A stretch of DNA of 64,000 nt from Coemansia sp. RSA 487 (Eukaryota > Kickxellomycota > Kickxellomycetes > Kickxellales > Kickxellaceae). Shown here piece by piece: positions 39,583 through 51,192 of this stretch. The notes beneath the pieces are model-generated. The model worked only from the letters and a program-made list of their open reading frames with translations, did no database searches and was not told the DNA's origin. The number at the start of each line of letters is the position of its first letter. Position 1 is the first letter of the stretch. Both the position numbers and the translations under genes were made by a program. The DNA lies in NCBI GenBank assembly GCA_027577595.1, contig JANBRJ010000015.1, forward strand, positions 124,001 through 188,000, in the 5' to 3' direction.

Positions 39583-42500
39583 CCAAGTTTGGCTGCAATC
39601 AGAACAAAATTAACCAATTAGACAACTTCTGATTACCCTAGTATTAAATTTATATCCACTGCACAATATGTAGAGCGAATCTGTTGGTATTGTTTTCTCA
39701 TGTTGAGAACTGCCAATCCCCTGCAAAATTAGTGAATTTGTCAATATGACTGCCTGTGTGTATAATTGCATTTGCAATCGAAATACCTGCTATTCTTGGC
39801 AGCAATTGTTCTTTGCCGGTTTTAGCGGACAAATGAGTACATGATGGCTTCTAGACATTTCTTGTTTTATTTCCCGAAATCCGCGGTACCACAACGTTGT
39901 GAAACCACGCCGAATGATCAGCATATCGAAAAACAACAGGCAGTGATGATGTTGGGTGTAGTGGACAAGTGTGCAATTGAATGCAGATCGAGGCAGAATG
40001 CCGAAACGTTGGATTGCAATATTGCCAACATAGGTTTAAATGTCATCCGTTTGCAAATGCATCAAACATTTTTCTGAGCATGTACTCATGTCTGTTTTTT
40101 TTTAAATACGAACGCATTTCTGTATGTTTCTGTGTGGATTGGTTGCCAACGTAAACGAGTTAGCGGAAAGTGTATTCCCGCTTAAAAGGGTGCATAAAAT
40201 ATGCACCTAACCAAAAACTTGGGGCTTGCAGGTATGCGGACTTTTGCAGCAACAGCTCAACCAGCTGAGATTCAAAACATGTGTTTCCCTCTCAGCTTAA
40301 AGATCTGTCGTGGTGAAGTGAATCGCATACACGAGGGAAAAGAAAGTGCAGATCTTCTTGTGATGAAATCATGCGGTTGCACTCTTAACATGCACTTTGG
40401 GTGTGGCGGAGTTGCTAAATTTTTCTTTCGCCGATTGGATCGGCCAGAACTTCAACATTCGTTTTGTGAATCCCTGTTTTATGAAATAAACTGGTGAAAA
40501 GAAAGTGGGTGGTTCCACGAATAACATGAAACGACTCACATGCTTGGAATCGAGTCTGACCGTATGCATCATGCACAGATGCAAGTCCCTCGAAAAAAAA
40601 AAAAGCAAAATGCTTTAGAGATCCACATATCGCAACCAACCATTTTGTCTGTGCTCGTCTTTTTCCCTCGGGAATTCATGCTTGTTCGGTGTTGTATTTT
40701 ATTTTACATCGGCTGAAGCAGGAATTGGGAACAGCGAGGTTGGTGACTTGTCCAACAAAAGCTGTATTATTGTGTAATACGAGGGGATTTTGAGTTTAAC
40801 ATATAGAAGGCAGTCAAATTCTATTTTAAAAGCGTATGCAAAAGGAAAAGCATCTGGTTCACATGGTTTGGTTGGTCTGATGACAAGGTGTCCAAAGTAT
40901 TCTGGTGTCCCTTTTCACAATCTTTGCCTGTGTGCGCGCTTTGTGCTATTGCATCGGTCTTCAGTGCGACAACACAATTTTAAAATGGCAAACCAAAAAA
41001 AAAGGAATCAGTGCTTTACATTGTACACATGCAATATTCGAGGAAACAGTTCGGTCTTGAGAATATGAAATAATTTAATGTGCAGAATATACACAAAGGG
41101 CTATTATAATAATAGTTCTGTTGCGTGTACATCGGAACAGTCACATGCAGTATTGTTATCTTTGTGTCAAATACCCAAGAGAGCAGTGCCGTTAGGTATT
41201 GGCAAGCCCTTCCTTTGCATTCAACATCTCCTGTCAGAAAACTTAGAGCCCTGGCGCACATCGTTGTAACTTATTTTTGTTTGATTGCCTTCGTATTGAA
41301 ACATCACCATCAAATGGAAATGAAAGAACACTTCACGTGTAATGTTCAAAGTATTATGCCAATGACAAGAACAATTGCAGTTGGATGGCACCAGACCTGC
41401 GTGGATAGCATCATGTTAGGGAATGCGCTTGTCGGTGAATACACAAGGAAATGAAACAAGCCCTTGACGCACTGCACGCGTCGGCTGGGATCCTGTGTTG
41501 CGCAGTAGCCTTATTTTGTGAATAATGAATGTTGTGAATATTTTGTTTCTATTCGTGCAAATAAAACCTATTACGAAGCAATTGTATAAGAAGGCGTGGA
41601 GCTGGTCGCGTGGTCCATCCTTTCATGGTCAGCAAAATGGAGGAAAAAGTCGCCAGTAGAATATTGATGGTATTGTTTTGTACATAAAAGTTGGAGGCGC
41701 ATTGGACAATTGAAATCAGCAGTATTTTGTTGCTGGGTTAAAATAGAACGATGCTTCTGATGTTAGAAAGGTAATCGATTAGCTCTTGCGCTCGCTGTTT
41801 TAAGTGAGGTCTGCGTTTGGATTACTTGCAAAGGAGATTTTGCTGCTGCGAGTAGTAATATCCAAGCCCAAAAGTGGCACGGTCATTGATAGAAATAGGC
41901 GGAAATTAGAAAAATGCATGGCTTTTACGTTTATTTCCTTTTTCTTGCAACTCGGTGATGAATGCAAAGGTCGAAATATACGAAGAATATCACCGAGTAA
42001 ATTCAGCGAACGTTTGAAGGATATCTAAAAAGATACAAGTGCTCTACTCAGGAAATGCATCAGATATCGAATTGCTGCTCAAATAACGAGCGTGACTACC
42101 TCTGACTCGGTTACAGTTTGTGGAGCATACAGCAATGCGAACCTAAAACAATTGCAATGGGGCAAACCTTTGATTGATTCAACGCACCACCTCCTTATCA
42201 TCAGCTTGAGGAGCGGTATGCTTGATAGAGAAACAGGTTACATCTGTTGCATCCACCATGATTCGCTATTAGTATCCGCCATGGCAGTAATTGCACCGTA
42301 TGCCATGTTTTGATTCGGAACACGGCGATAGAACAGTTGCCATGGCCAGATACCGAGAAAAACAGCGCAATCCGCAAAACGCAAGCATGCGTTGCGCCAA
42401 GAAAGTGAGAAAGCAGTTGTTTATTTGGGTCAGTCTGAACATTTCTCGTGCAATCTTTTTTGTTATCTCAATTGTCCAGACGCCTGTTTGTTTAGCTGTT

Positions 42501-43674
42501 TCAAGAGCGTTGTCGACAGAAGAGCTTGTCCATCAACCACCTTTGGCTATTTTGTTCTGAGGGAGGCAGAATTGGTGGAGCTTAAAGCGCTACCCCCTTT
42601 TTGTAGCAAACAATGCAACTCAAAATATAAGAGTAAATCACACGCACACATCCATCTGCTGCTGTGCGGTGTGACACGGCTGGCTGGCTGGCTGGCTGCC
42701 TTGCCATGAAAGCCTTGGCTGCTGCATCTTCAGTACAATGCACTGAGTTAGAAAAGAAAAGTGAATACGCGGAGCGTCAGAGCGCAACAGGTCAGCAAGT
42801 GCCTTATTTTGCAGCTTTAAAGGACGCGGTGTTTTGTTCTCCTATAAACGCCGCCTGGCCATCTTTTCGAGGTGAGCATGTGCCTGCTACCAATGGAAAG
42901 CGGGAGATACGGTGGTTTAGAATTTGCAAGAGTGAGTGAGCAAAGCAGACTCTGCAGGCCTGTCACGCTGCTCAACCCCAAGGCTTAAGATAGCGATGAA
43001 GAGCATCGGTGGTGACAGCAGCCGAGACACACGGGTGTTCGTGTAAAAAGTGCCTTTTGCGACTGGCTGGTGCGATAAACACTTTCTTGGTGATAGATTG
43101 CCAGACTGATAGGAACAGCAGCAAAAAAGCAACAACAACATGCGCCAAAAAGGTGGAGCTTTTTTATGATGCTTCTGTGTTGTAATGCAGATTACAAATT
43201 CACACGTATCAAAATAAGGAAAAAAAAGCGCGGAGTAGGAAATTCGCCCATGGAGGGGGGTGTGTGGATTGCCCTGTTACTGACGGTAGGACCAACCTCC
43301 CCTCCCCCTCGTGGCTCTTTTTCTCTTTTCTCTTTCAGTTGCTCAGCCTCCCCCCGCCTCTGAGGGGGGCGTACACGCGCGTTCTGGAATCTTTTTTCTC
43401 TTGGCTGCTCAGCTTGCACATCTCAAAGCATTTGGCCTTTCTGTGGGGGCCTCTTGTATCAAAATTTCATATATAATACCTGCGACTTCTTTCTCCACCC
43501 CGCCCCACTTTTTTGTTGCCAGTATGCTTTTCCTTCTCTATTTTTTGGCAGTCTCGCACTTCAAAACATTACTTTTCCTGGCGATTCCTTTCTTGTACAG
43601 CCTGTCATTCTCCATTTAATTTTCTCTATATCCGCGCACTTGTATAACCATCAACAAATTCCTCTGGTTGCATC
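39583..43674. other. Gene-poor region
   Basis: 4.1 kb without a convincing gene, the longest in the window. An ATG frame at 40201-40497 (98 codons) has no recognisable features. A weak frame at 41804-42313 is protein-like but holds a stop. There is a GGCT repeat at about 42679-42698. The last 450 bp are pyrimidine-rich on the plus strand and are probably the promoter of the next gene. No transposon hallmarks, tRNA or rRNA were recognised. Confidence 0.5.
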
Positions 43675-46394
43675 ATGGGCAACGGAATGTATTGCGACGT
43701 GGAGGCGTACTCCACCCAGCTCTCTGAAGAAGAACGGCTTTTCCAGGAGAGCAGAAAGTCTCTAAGGTATCTCAAGGACGCGTGTCGCCGCCTTGTCGGG
43801 CTGATGGCGAAGCTAGCTCATCACAAGTAAGTAGTCCATGCCACCTTTTCATTCTGCAATCCATTCGCAGCCACCAACTATTATTTCCTTTCGCCGATCA
43901 CTGTGCCACAGACACTGCATCTCATATATCCTTTTTTGTTGTTATTCATGTATCATTGGAAACAAGATCTGTCCGATGGGCAAGCCAAAAAAGATGGCTT
44001 GCAACATCTCCCCTCCCCTTCCAGCTTGTACATCTTGAAAATCCAAACTCCTTGTTCACAATCGCGGCTCTTTATACTTTGCAAGCCTTTGGCCCTTTCC
44101 GTGTAAAGTTGAATTTGTTCTCTACACCCCCCCACCTCTTCTTTTTGCACAAAGAAGCAATTCGGCACCAGAAGCAAAGATTGCAACACGCGCGTGTGTG
44201 GGGAAAAGAAAGAAAGAAAAATAGGACATTCGTATAGATGGAATACTTTTTGTTACTGCGGCGAATAGTTCTTATTGCGCGTATAAACAACTGCTTTTTC
44301 TCTAATGCCATTCCCCCTCTCTTTCTCCCCCGCGTATTGCGTACCAATTCTACTGCGCGCTTCTTTCTGCTCCTCTCTCACGCGTGTGCGTGCTTTCGGC
44401 AGCCGGTTGCTCCCATTGTGCGGGTCGGCTAGATCTGCAGTGTTGTTCAACCTGTTTTCTGTTTTTTTTAAATGCCACCTTTGTCCTTGGGTGGTGGGTG
44501 ATGGCGAGTTCTTTTTGTTATTGCCTACTCGGACCTTTTTGACGCCATTGAACGCAATACAGCCATGCTCTTTGGTTATTGCATGCGGTGCCACACATCT
44601 TGTTTACGCTCAATCCACAGCTTTTCTGCATTACCATACATCCTATTCTGCTCGCCCAAGACACATTTTATTATATATACCAACGAGAACTGATCATGTG
44701 TATGCCTCCCCCGACACCGCTGCGGCTACTGCTGTTGTTGCATCTTTTGCTGCTGCTGCTGTCACCAGTGGTGAATAAGTGCTTCTCTCCTCGCTGGCTC
44801 TAGAAAATAGACTTTTGAAGCCAAAAGTGGTGCACATGTCCACAAAAGTCAGCTACTTCAAAAATAGAAGTGCTTGGGATTTCCCCATCTTTTCTCTATC
44901 TCTCTCCACACCCGCCTTGCTTGTCTCATGGCCTGACCTGCATGGGCATTGCAACAAAATGGAAGGTTGCTTGTTGGCGGCGGGCCATATACCTCTCACG
45001 TCTGTCTTGTTCCACGTGTCCATCCTTCGCACATCTGTCATCTGCCTGTTTTTTTTTGAGTTTTTTGGCCTTTGTGCGATTTTGTTGACATGTCCTCTTG
45101 GCAAAGCAGCAACATACCAGCAAACAATTGCATCAGCTAATATCCCCCTTTCTTCTCTCAAAGATTGATTTCCTCTTTTTCCTTTCCAAGAATTCACTTT
45201 GAGCTGTTCTTTCTTTTTTAATGCTTGTCACAGCTGATACAGCTGGGAGTTGCATGGCGGCTTTCAATACACGGTCATATGTCACTAGCACATTGCTGGT
45301 GGCTTTCCTATAAAAACCTTCTGCAGGTGACAAGCCATAGGCAACGGCGTTGTGTCGGTGGTGTGGTTGTTGTTGGTGCACTTTCTGTATGGCCTATGTG
45401 CTCCTCCCCTCCCCCAACATTTCCTTATATGAAACAGAAATATTCTCAATTTTGCCTTTTTAATTTCCCGTATCACTAATATTGCGCGTGTTCTCGTGTA
45501 CGCTACTATCACTGTCACTTGATGTCTCGTAGGAGAAATCCACTCGGCACGGCCATGTGCAAGGAGCTTGAGGCTAAAATATATCAGCAGTCACTTATAA
45601 TCATTCGCTTTCACAGCGAGCTCGTCAACATGGTTGAGGAGTACAATCGCATGAGCGAGGAGTCAGATTCCACGCAGTCAACACTGAACCAGCCGTACTC
45701 TTCACTAACCGACTGGGAGGAGGTCATCGAAATGGCCAAGCGGCCTGTCGAGGATGTAATTTCATGTTCGCAGCCCATGGGTAGAAGCAGTAGCCACAAC
45801 GGTGGCAGCAGCAGTAGGAGCGACTCGTTTTTCAAAACAATATACCAATCGCCGCTCTCCGATGCTACTGCAACAGGGTCAACCGATCAAGCGATTGGGG
45901 TTAAGGGCGCATCCACTGGCAATCTTCCAGCCGCACCGCCGCCAACAGCCGCCAGCAGCAGCGATGGCCGCATAGAAAGCAAAACATTCAACACACCGCT
46001 GCGTCGGATCCCACAGAAAACGTTTCCCTGGCAGATGACGCCCCCGATTGAGGAGGTTGCCGAGCTTCGTCAGCGACTGAAGGAGCTGGAGCAGTCGCCG
46101 CTCTTTACATCGTCGCACATTGCCAAACGAACCCAAAAAAATGACATGTCTCTGCCGTCAACAAAAGTACATTCCCATAGCAACATCAACAGCATCAACA
46201 GCATCAGCGATATTGGAAAGCAGCAGAGTCAGTGTGCACTTCCTGTGGTGCACCATAGCTGTCATTTTTCCAGCCAACAAGACAAACAGCAGCAACAGCA
46301 GCAGCAACAGAAGCAACCGAAACTAAAGTATACTTCGCCACTGCGCTATCAGCAATTGCAGGCGCCTTGTCGTCCACTCTATTCTTTTCCGTAA
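43675..46394 (+). CDS. Uncharacterised NPLG-motif protein with a 1.7 kb intron
   Basis: Proposed as two exons, 43675-43826 and 45533-46394, coding for 337 residues; function unknown. Exon 1 gives MGNGMYCDVEAYSTQLSEEE through KLAHH; exon 2 starts within Lys, then RNPLGTAMCKELEAKIYQQS. The joined sequence aligns without gaps to the 32259-33041 protein over 41 residues across the junction (ACRRLVGLMAKLAHHKRNPLG against HVHLARFLQAFNAFQANPLG), which supports the splice. The donor CAA|GTAAGT is perfect, the acceptor is TCGTAG, and CACTAAT is a possible branch point. The MGNG start could be N-myristoylated if the Met is removed. After the helical core the protein is disordered, with a Gln run (about 296-306). 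An in-frame ATG (45522) with its own TATA box could give a shorter form starting at exon 2. Confidence 0.65.
43827..45532 (+). other. Long intron (1706 nt)
   Basis: Runs from GTAAGT to CTCGTAG in the NPLG-motif gene. It is several times longer than the other introns here (159, 396, 272 and 142 nt) and pyrimidine-rich in long stretches. It contains TATAAAAA at 45309-45316. I see no coding gene inside. Confidence 0.6.
45309..45316 (+). promoter_or_regulatory. Possible internal promoter of the NPLG-motif gene
   Basis: TATAAAAA lies about 210 nt upstream of an ATG (45522) in frame with exon 2. It could drive a short isoform lacking the 51 N-terminal residues. Confidence 0.3.
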
Positions 46395-47097
46395 CCACCA
46401 GACATCCAGCCCTCGTTTTTTTCCATCACATGCGTTTTTATGGCACTTAAAAGTATGCATGGGGGCCCATTGTATACTCCGACATTCCCTCCCGCCATTT
46501 TCTATATAGCCTGCCAAATTGTTTTATCAGCATGTTCTTGCTGTACGTTTGAGAAGAGAGGCTCTCACCACGCGCTTGTTGTATTTTCTAGGCTTCTGCG
46601 TCGTTACTACTGGTACATGTCCATTTACTCGCTCCCCTACGCTTCTTGTATCATTTTTTCCATCTCATTCGTCCGACGCATTTATCTCTTTATTTCCCTC
46701 CAAAAATGTTTGCTTTTCTGCAGCGTACATTTCATTCCATTTCATTTCATCTTTTTCTTTAGTGTTAGTTTTATTGATATTTTTAATTTGTATTTGTTGT
46801 TTTGTATTAAAAGAAAAATACCCACTTTCGCACAGGATGTTCTTTACAAAGTTTTCTGATAATTTACAATTCATGTAGAACGGAATTATTTGGAATACAA
46901 GCATTATCACTACGTCACTTGGTTTGTCTCTGATCGAAAAAAAAACAAATGCGAATGCTAGCTAATATTAGCAGATTTATTAAGAGAAATACCTTTTTGA
47001 TGCGTTTTCACCTTTTCTGATATTTTTATTTTGTACTTGTTTATTTTTTATTTTTTATTTTTTTTGCTTTTTTGTAATTTGTACTTTTTAATCTAGA
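46395..47097. other. Spacer with T-rich tract
   Basis: 700 bp between two plus-strand genes. A strongly T-rich tract with TTTTTATT units (about 47030-47080) ends just before the recyclin ATG, as in many fungal promoters that exclude nucleosomes. No gene recognised. Confidence 0.5.
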
Positions 47098-50000
47098 ATG
47101 TCCGAATATGAAGATGACCATGGAAATGCCGGTAAATTAGCACCATCGACTTGGCTTTCGGTGCCAAGTCCGCGGACACTTTTGGACCGCACAACAAAGT
47201 TTGTTCTCAATGCAGCGCATGGCAAATCGCGATCGCTTATTCCTACAACGGACGATGCGTCTTTGGATAATACCAGCTTTGCCGAAACAAGCGTGCAGGC
47301 TGATGATATTGACAGCAATTCCCTTCGCATACACGGTATCACCGACCTGATGGCAGACAGATCTGCTGCTTTTGGTGATGAAGTAGACGACGAAGGATAT
47401 AGACAGCAGCAACAGCACAAACAGAGCAATAGTACTTGTAACGAGCAAACACTAGTGGTTCCAGAGGTCGATGTTTTGGCTGGGAAGTGGAATGCGTTTC
47501 ATATTTTGTCAACGCCTAGTGACAAGAAGGGGTTTAGTGACGACGAAGCTGAGCACTATAACGACGGCAGATCTACCACCCCTCCTGGCATGCTGCGCAT
47601 TCGGCGAATACGAGGTTCGTTAGACCAGCGGCTGCCTTTACGGAAGCGGACGCCATCTACGCTGCCACAAACATCCCTGAACCACGATCCAAATCGTGAT
47701 GCGACAAGAATCAGGAGCAACAGCAGCACAGATCCATACACAGGACGGCGGGCAGTCGCATTTATTGCACTACCTCATCGCGTCTTGGCGCGGATATTCG
47801 AGTTTCTTCCCATACCAGCGATGCTGGAACTGCTCAACAGCTGTCGTATTGTGCGGCGCGTGATGCACAAAGCTGGACCAAGCGCATACGCCGAGGGGCT
47901 TGTTGGCAACGAGGCGTACACAGTTTCGGGAATGCGGATATGGCGCACGATGATCCGGAGGATGGGGTGGCGATTGTGGCACGAGCGGATCCGTGGGCGC
48001 GAGAAACGTCAACGCGTGTCGGTTCCCAGGGGCCATACGAGACTGCTGAAGCAGCTTTGCAATGTCGAAGATGAAGCTGAAATCGTGGAGATAATATTCA
48101 CTGAACCAGATCTGCTGTTCAAGGCAATTTTCGATAACCTGTACACCGACTATGTTGCGTTCCGGTCACTCGAGTGCGGCATTCCTGAAATATTCATGCA
48201 AGCGTTAGAGGATAAGGATGGTAAGGTGGAGAGAAGATGGAGGTCGCCGGCGGAGCTTGGCGAGCGGCTGGACCAGCTGCTGTGGTTTGGGCGCGGCTGG
48301 TTCACTCATGACGCTGATCTGATCAACAAGCGCGTTGTTATCGCAGCTGACAGATTCGAGCATATTTATCATGACCGGTTCAAACAGGCCTTTGTACATG
48401 GCGACTGTGCACGTATGCAACAGTACGCTGGCATCCTGGAGAACATCCGCGAGGGCAGTGGATGCCTTCGGCTTCTGATCGATTCGCATCCGCTCTTCAA
48501 CTGCGGTGGCGATCTGATCGGATCGGCGTACTACAAAGTATTAAGCGACAGCAGCAAGGTCACGGACTCGCATACGTTTGATGTGTTTCTGGATGGGATG
48601 CAGCGTGTTATTGAGGAGCATGCGCGTGTTGTGGCTGCTGCACTGCCTCCGCCTGTGTTGCCCAAGTCTGCGCTGTACTACTTTGTGCATGCGCTTTTCA
48701 GCGACCGAGAGGGGCGTGGCATAGCGCTGGCGACGCTGCAAAATCTCTACGCCCATTTGCGGTCCATCCCGGTTGCCGACGCATCGTTGTTGTTAATGGA
48801 TGTGGAAAGCTCGCTGCACAAGACAGGCAGACCTGACAGCGGCACTGTACATGCAAGACAAGCGGTGCCAGATGAGGCCACAAAGGACATTCTGTACCTG
48901 TCGACGGTGGCCAATGTTGTTTCGTTGCTCCTTGTGGCGTCAGAGAAATGGGAGACGATGGAACCGGTTTCTATTCCCGGCGAACTTGGACGGCGGTGCG
49001 TGTTCTCTGCGTTCACTGATGTAATCGACGATTATGTGCAATTGGAAAGGCGGATCATTGAGCGCGCCTATGGGCAGGAGCTGGAGCAGTGGGCTGCAAA
49101 GGTAAAGGCGAGGCCAGAGTTTGTAGGGAGTGCCAATTCCTCTTTCCCCTCCCATCCGGCGAGCTCTGGCACTCGTGGTAGTATTGAAGAAGCAGGACTG
49201 GCGCCTGGGCCGGCGGATTCAATTAGGTTGGTCAACTTTCGGCACCGACAGCAGCAAATGGACGAGTACAAAGGCCGCGTGCTAAAGGTGCTGGAGACAA
49301 AGCTCGATATCAGCCTTCCGCCCGATATGCTTGGGACGTTGTCTACCAAGGAGGCGGACCAAAAAGCGCCAGAAAAGGACACCGACAATAGCGAATCGGC
49401 GGAGGACACCAGCGGTACCGGTACTGGTCAAACATCGCAGCCAAAACAACACCCGCCAGATCAACAGCAGAGACACTTCCAAAGGGCACGCAGACGATCC
49501 AGTGCCTCGCAACATGGAGGAGGAGGAGACATTGCGCCGTTACGCAGAACAGTAGTTGGGGACGTGCTGTTGAATGCACCTATCAGCATCGACCTGTGCT
49601 TGAACATGGTACTAACAAACAGAGACGCAATTGATCGTCTGGCGGTGTTTTCTGAGGCTCCGCCGGATATGCGGCTACGAAGATCAGCGTAAGTATATTT
49701 TTAAAAGTGCCTATATGGAGAAAGTACAAGTTATATGAACGACTTGCTGTTTGGTTTCCTTCAGTCTGTATGAAGCCACATTTGCCATATTTTCCCCGCG
49801 CCGCATTTTGACAGATTGGCCTGTGCTTGAATGGAGAGAGAGGAAGCTTCTATAATGCTTTTACAAAAGTCTCCGCATGATCTACAACCTCGTTAAGAGA
49901 TTATCTACTAACATTGGCAATCCAGCAATATGCTTACTTCGTTTGTTTACATGATTATAGTCAAGATGCGATCGAATCGGTGTTTTGTATTCTGCTGCAG

Positions 50001-51135
50001 AGTATCGGAAGGCACATTCGTCCTGCGTTTTCAAAGTAAGTGGGTTGTTATAGAACGCAACAGTGCGGAATAGTCGACCAAAATTACATGCATCTCTATA
50101 TCTCTATATCGAAGCATGGATCGATTCTCAAAGACCAACTGTATCGCTGTGTAAACCAAAGGAGTTTCCATTTGTAGGGTTGTTGCGGAGCTACAGGCGC
50201 TCGAGCACACGGCTATGGTTGTCATGGTGGCCCAGGGCCGGCACACGGCAGGAGCCGGAGCGGCTTCAACTAGCAGCGTTGGTGACAATCAGGCAACGAC
50301 AGCGCCGACGGTGGCAGCGGGTGGCAGCGGATCGACAGCATCAGTGGGATCTGCGTACTCGGCGCACCGCGTGCAAGCCGAGAAAGAGCTGCGCGAAAAG
50401 TTTACGGCGGTAGAGTTGCAGTTCTTCGAGCTCATCCACTTGAGCGACCTGGCTGTGCACATGCTGGAGATCTACTACAAAAAGGCAATGTGTGTGTTCA
50501 TTGACGAAACAGACTTTCTCAACATTTGCAACCAGGAGAAGAAGGCGCTGGAGCATGCGGTGGATGACAGCGTGGCGGTCGGCATGGACTGTGTGATCGA
50601 GATCATTTTACGGCAAACACAGCATATCTTGGACACTGAACAGGTGGCAGACGACTACCACCCAGACACCAATGTTTCCCTGACGCTGACACCGACGCTA
50701 GCGTGCACGCGTGCCGTTCAGTTCCTGGGCGAGTCGACTACGGTGCTGCAAAGCATGACTACACAGAAGCAGATGCGCGAGGTGTTTCTGGGCGAGATAG
50801 GCGGGCGGCTGTTCAACGTGCTGCTGGAGCACATCAAGCGGTTCCAGATAACGGAGCCCGGCGGGTTCCAGCTGATCGCCGATCTGAATCTGTACTACGA
50901 CTGGGCGGCCGACAACGTCGACCCCGAAACACTGCGGTTCTTCACCGCACTGAAGGACTTGGCCAACTGCTTCATTCTGGCACCACGCGACTTGCGTGGA
51001 TTTCTGCGCGACCAGTACTCGCGGCACACGTTTGACGGGGTGATGCGAATCGAGGAGATCTACGACGTGGTGGCATGCCGCGCGGACTACCGGGCGATTA
51101 GGTCGCAGGTCGAAGGGCATTGTGATTTTATGTAG
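47098..51135 (+). CDS. RCY1: Recyclin-1 (F-box protein with Sec10-like domain)
   Basis: Endocytic recycling and exocytosis factor; the fission yeast homologue is Pof6. Exons 47098-49688, 49961-50035 and 50178-51135 give 1207 residues. An F-box lies at about 220-260 (FIALPHRVLARIFEFLPIPA then MLELLNSCRIVRRVM), expected to bind Skp1. The exocyst Sec10-like region follows, with YAGILENIREGSGCLRLLID in the first exon. Exon 2 encodes QDAIESVFCILLQSIGRHIR, and exon 3 continues VVAELQALEHTAMVVMVAQG to YYDWAADNVDPETLRFFTAL and ends GHCDFM. All three junctions keep frame and fit the family order. The stop is 57 bp from that of the convergent threonine deaminase gene. Confidence 0.88.
49689..49960 (+). 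other. Recyclin-1 intron 1
   Basis: 272 nt, GTAAGT to TTATAG, with a perfect TACTAAC branch point near 49908. Joins ...RRS-A to QDAIES in frame. Confidence 0.85.
50036..50177 (+). other. Recyclin-1 intron 2
   Basis: 142 nt, GTAAGT to TTGTAG. Joins PAFS-K to VVAELQ in frame. It bounds a 75-nt internal exon (49961-50035). Confidence 0.8.
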
Positions 51136-51192
51136 GCTACGAGTTTGAAGCTACTGTAAAAAGGAAAAGCAAAAATAAACTAGAGTGGCAAG

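Noticed and set aside
40201-40497. 98-codon frame with ATG in the gene-poor region
   Set aside because: No domain, no paralogue, and poor codon regularity compared with real genes here.
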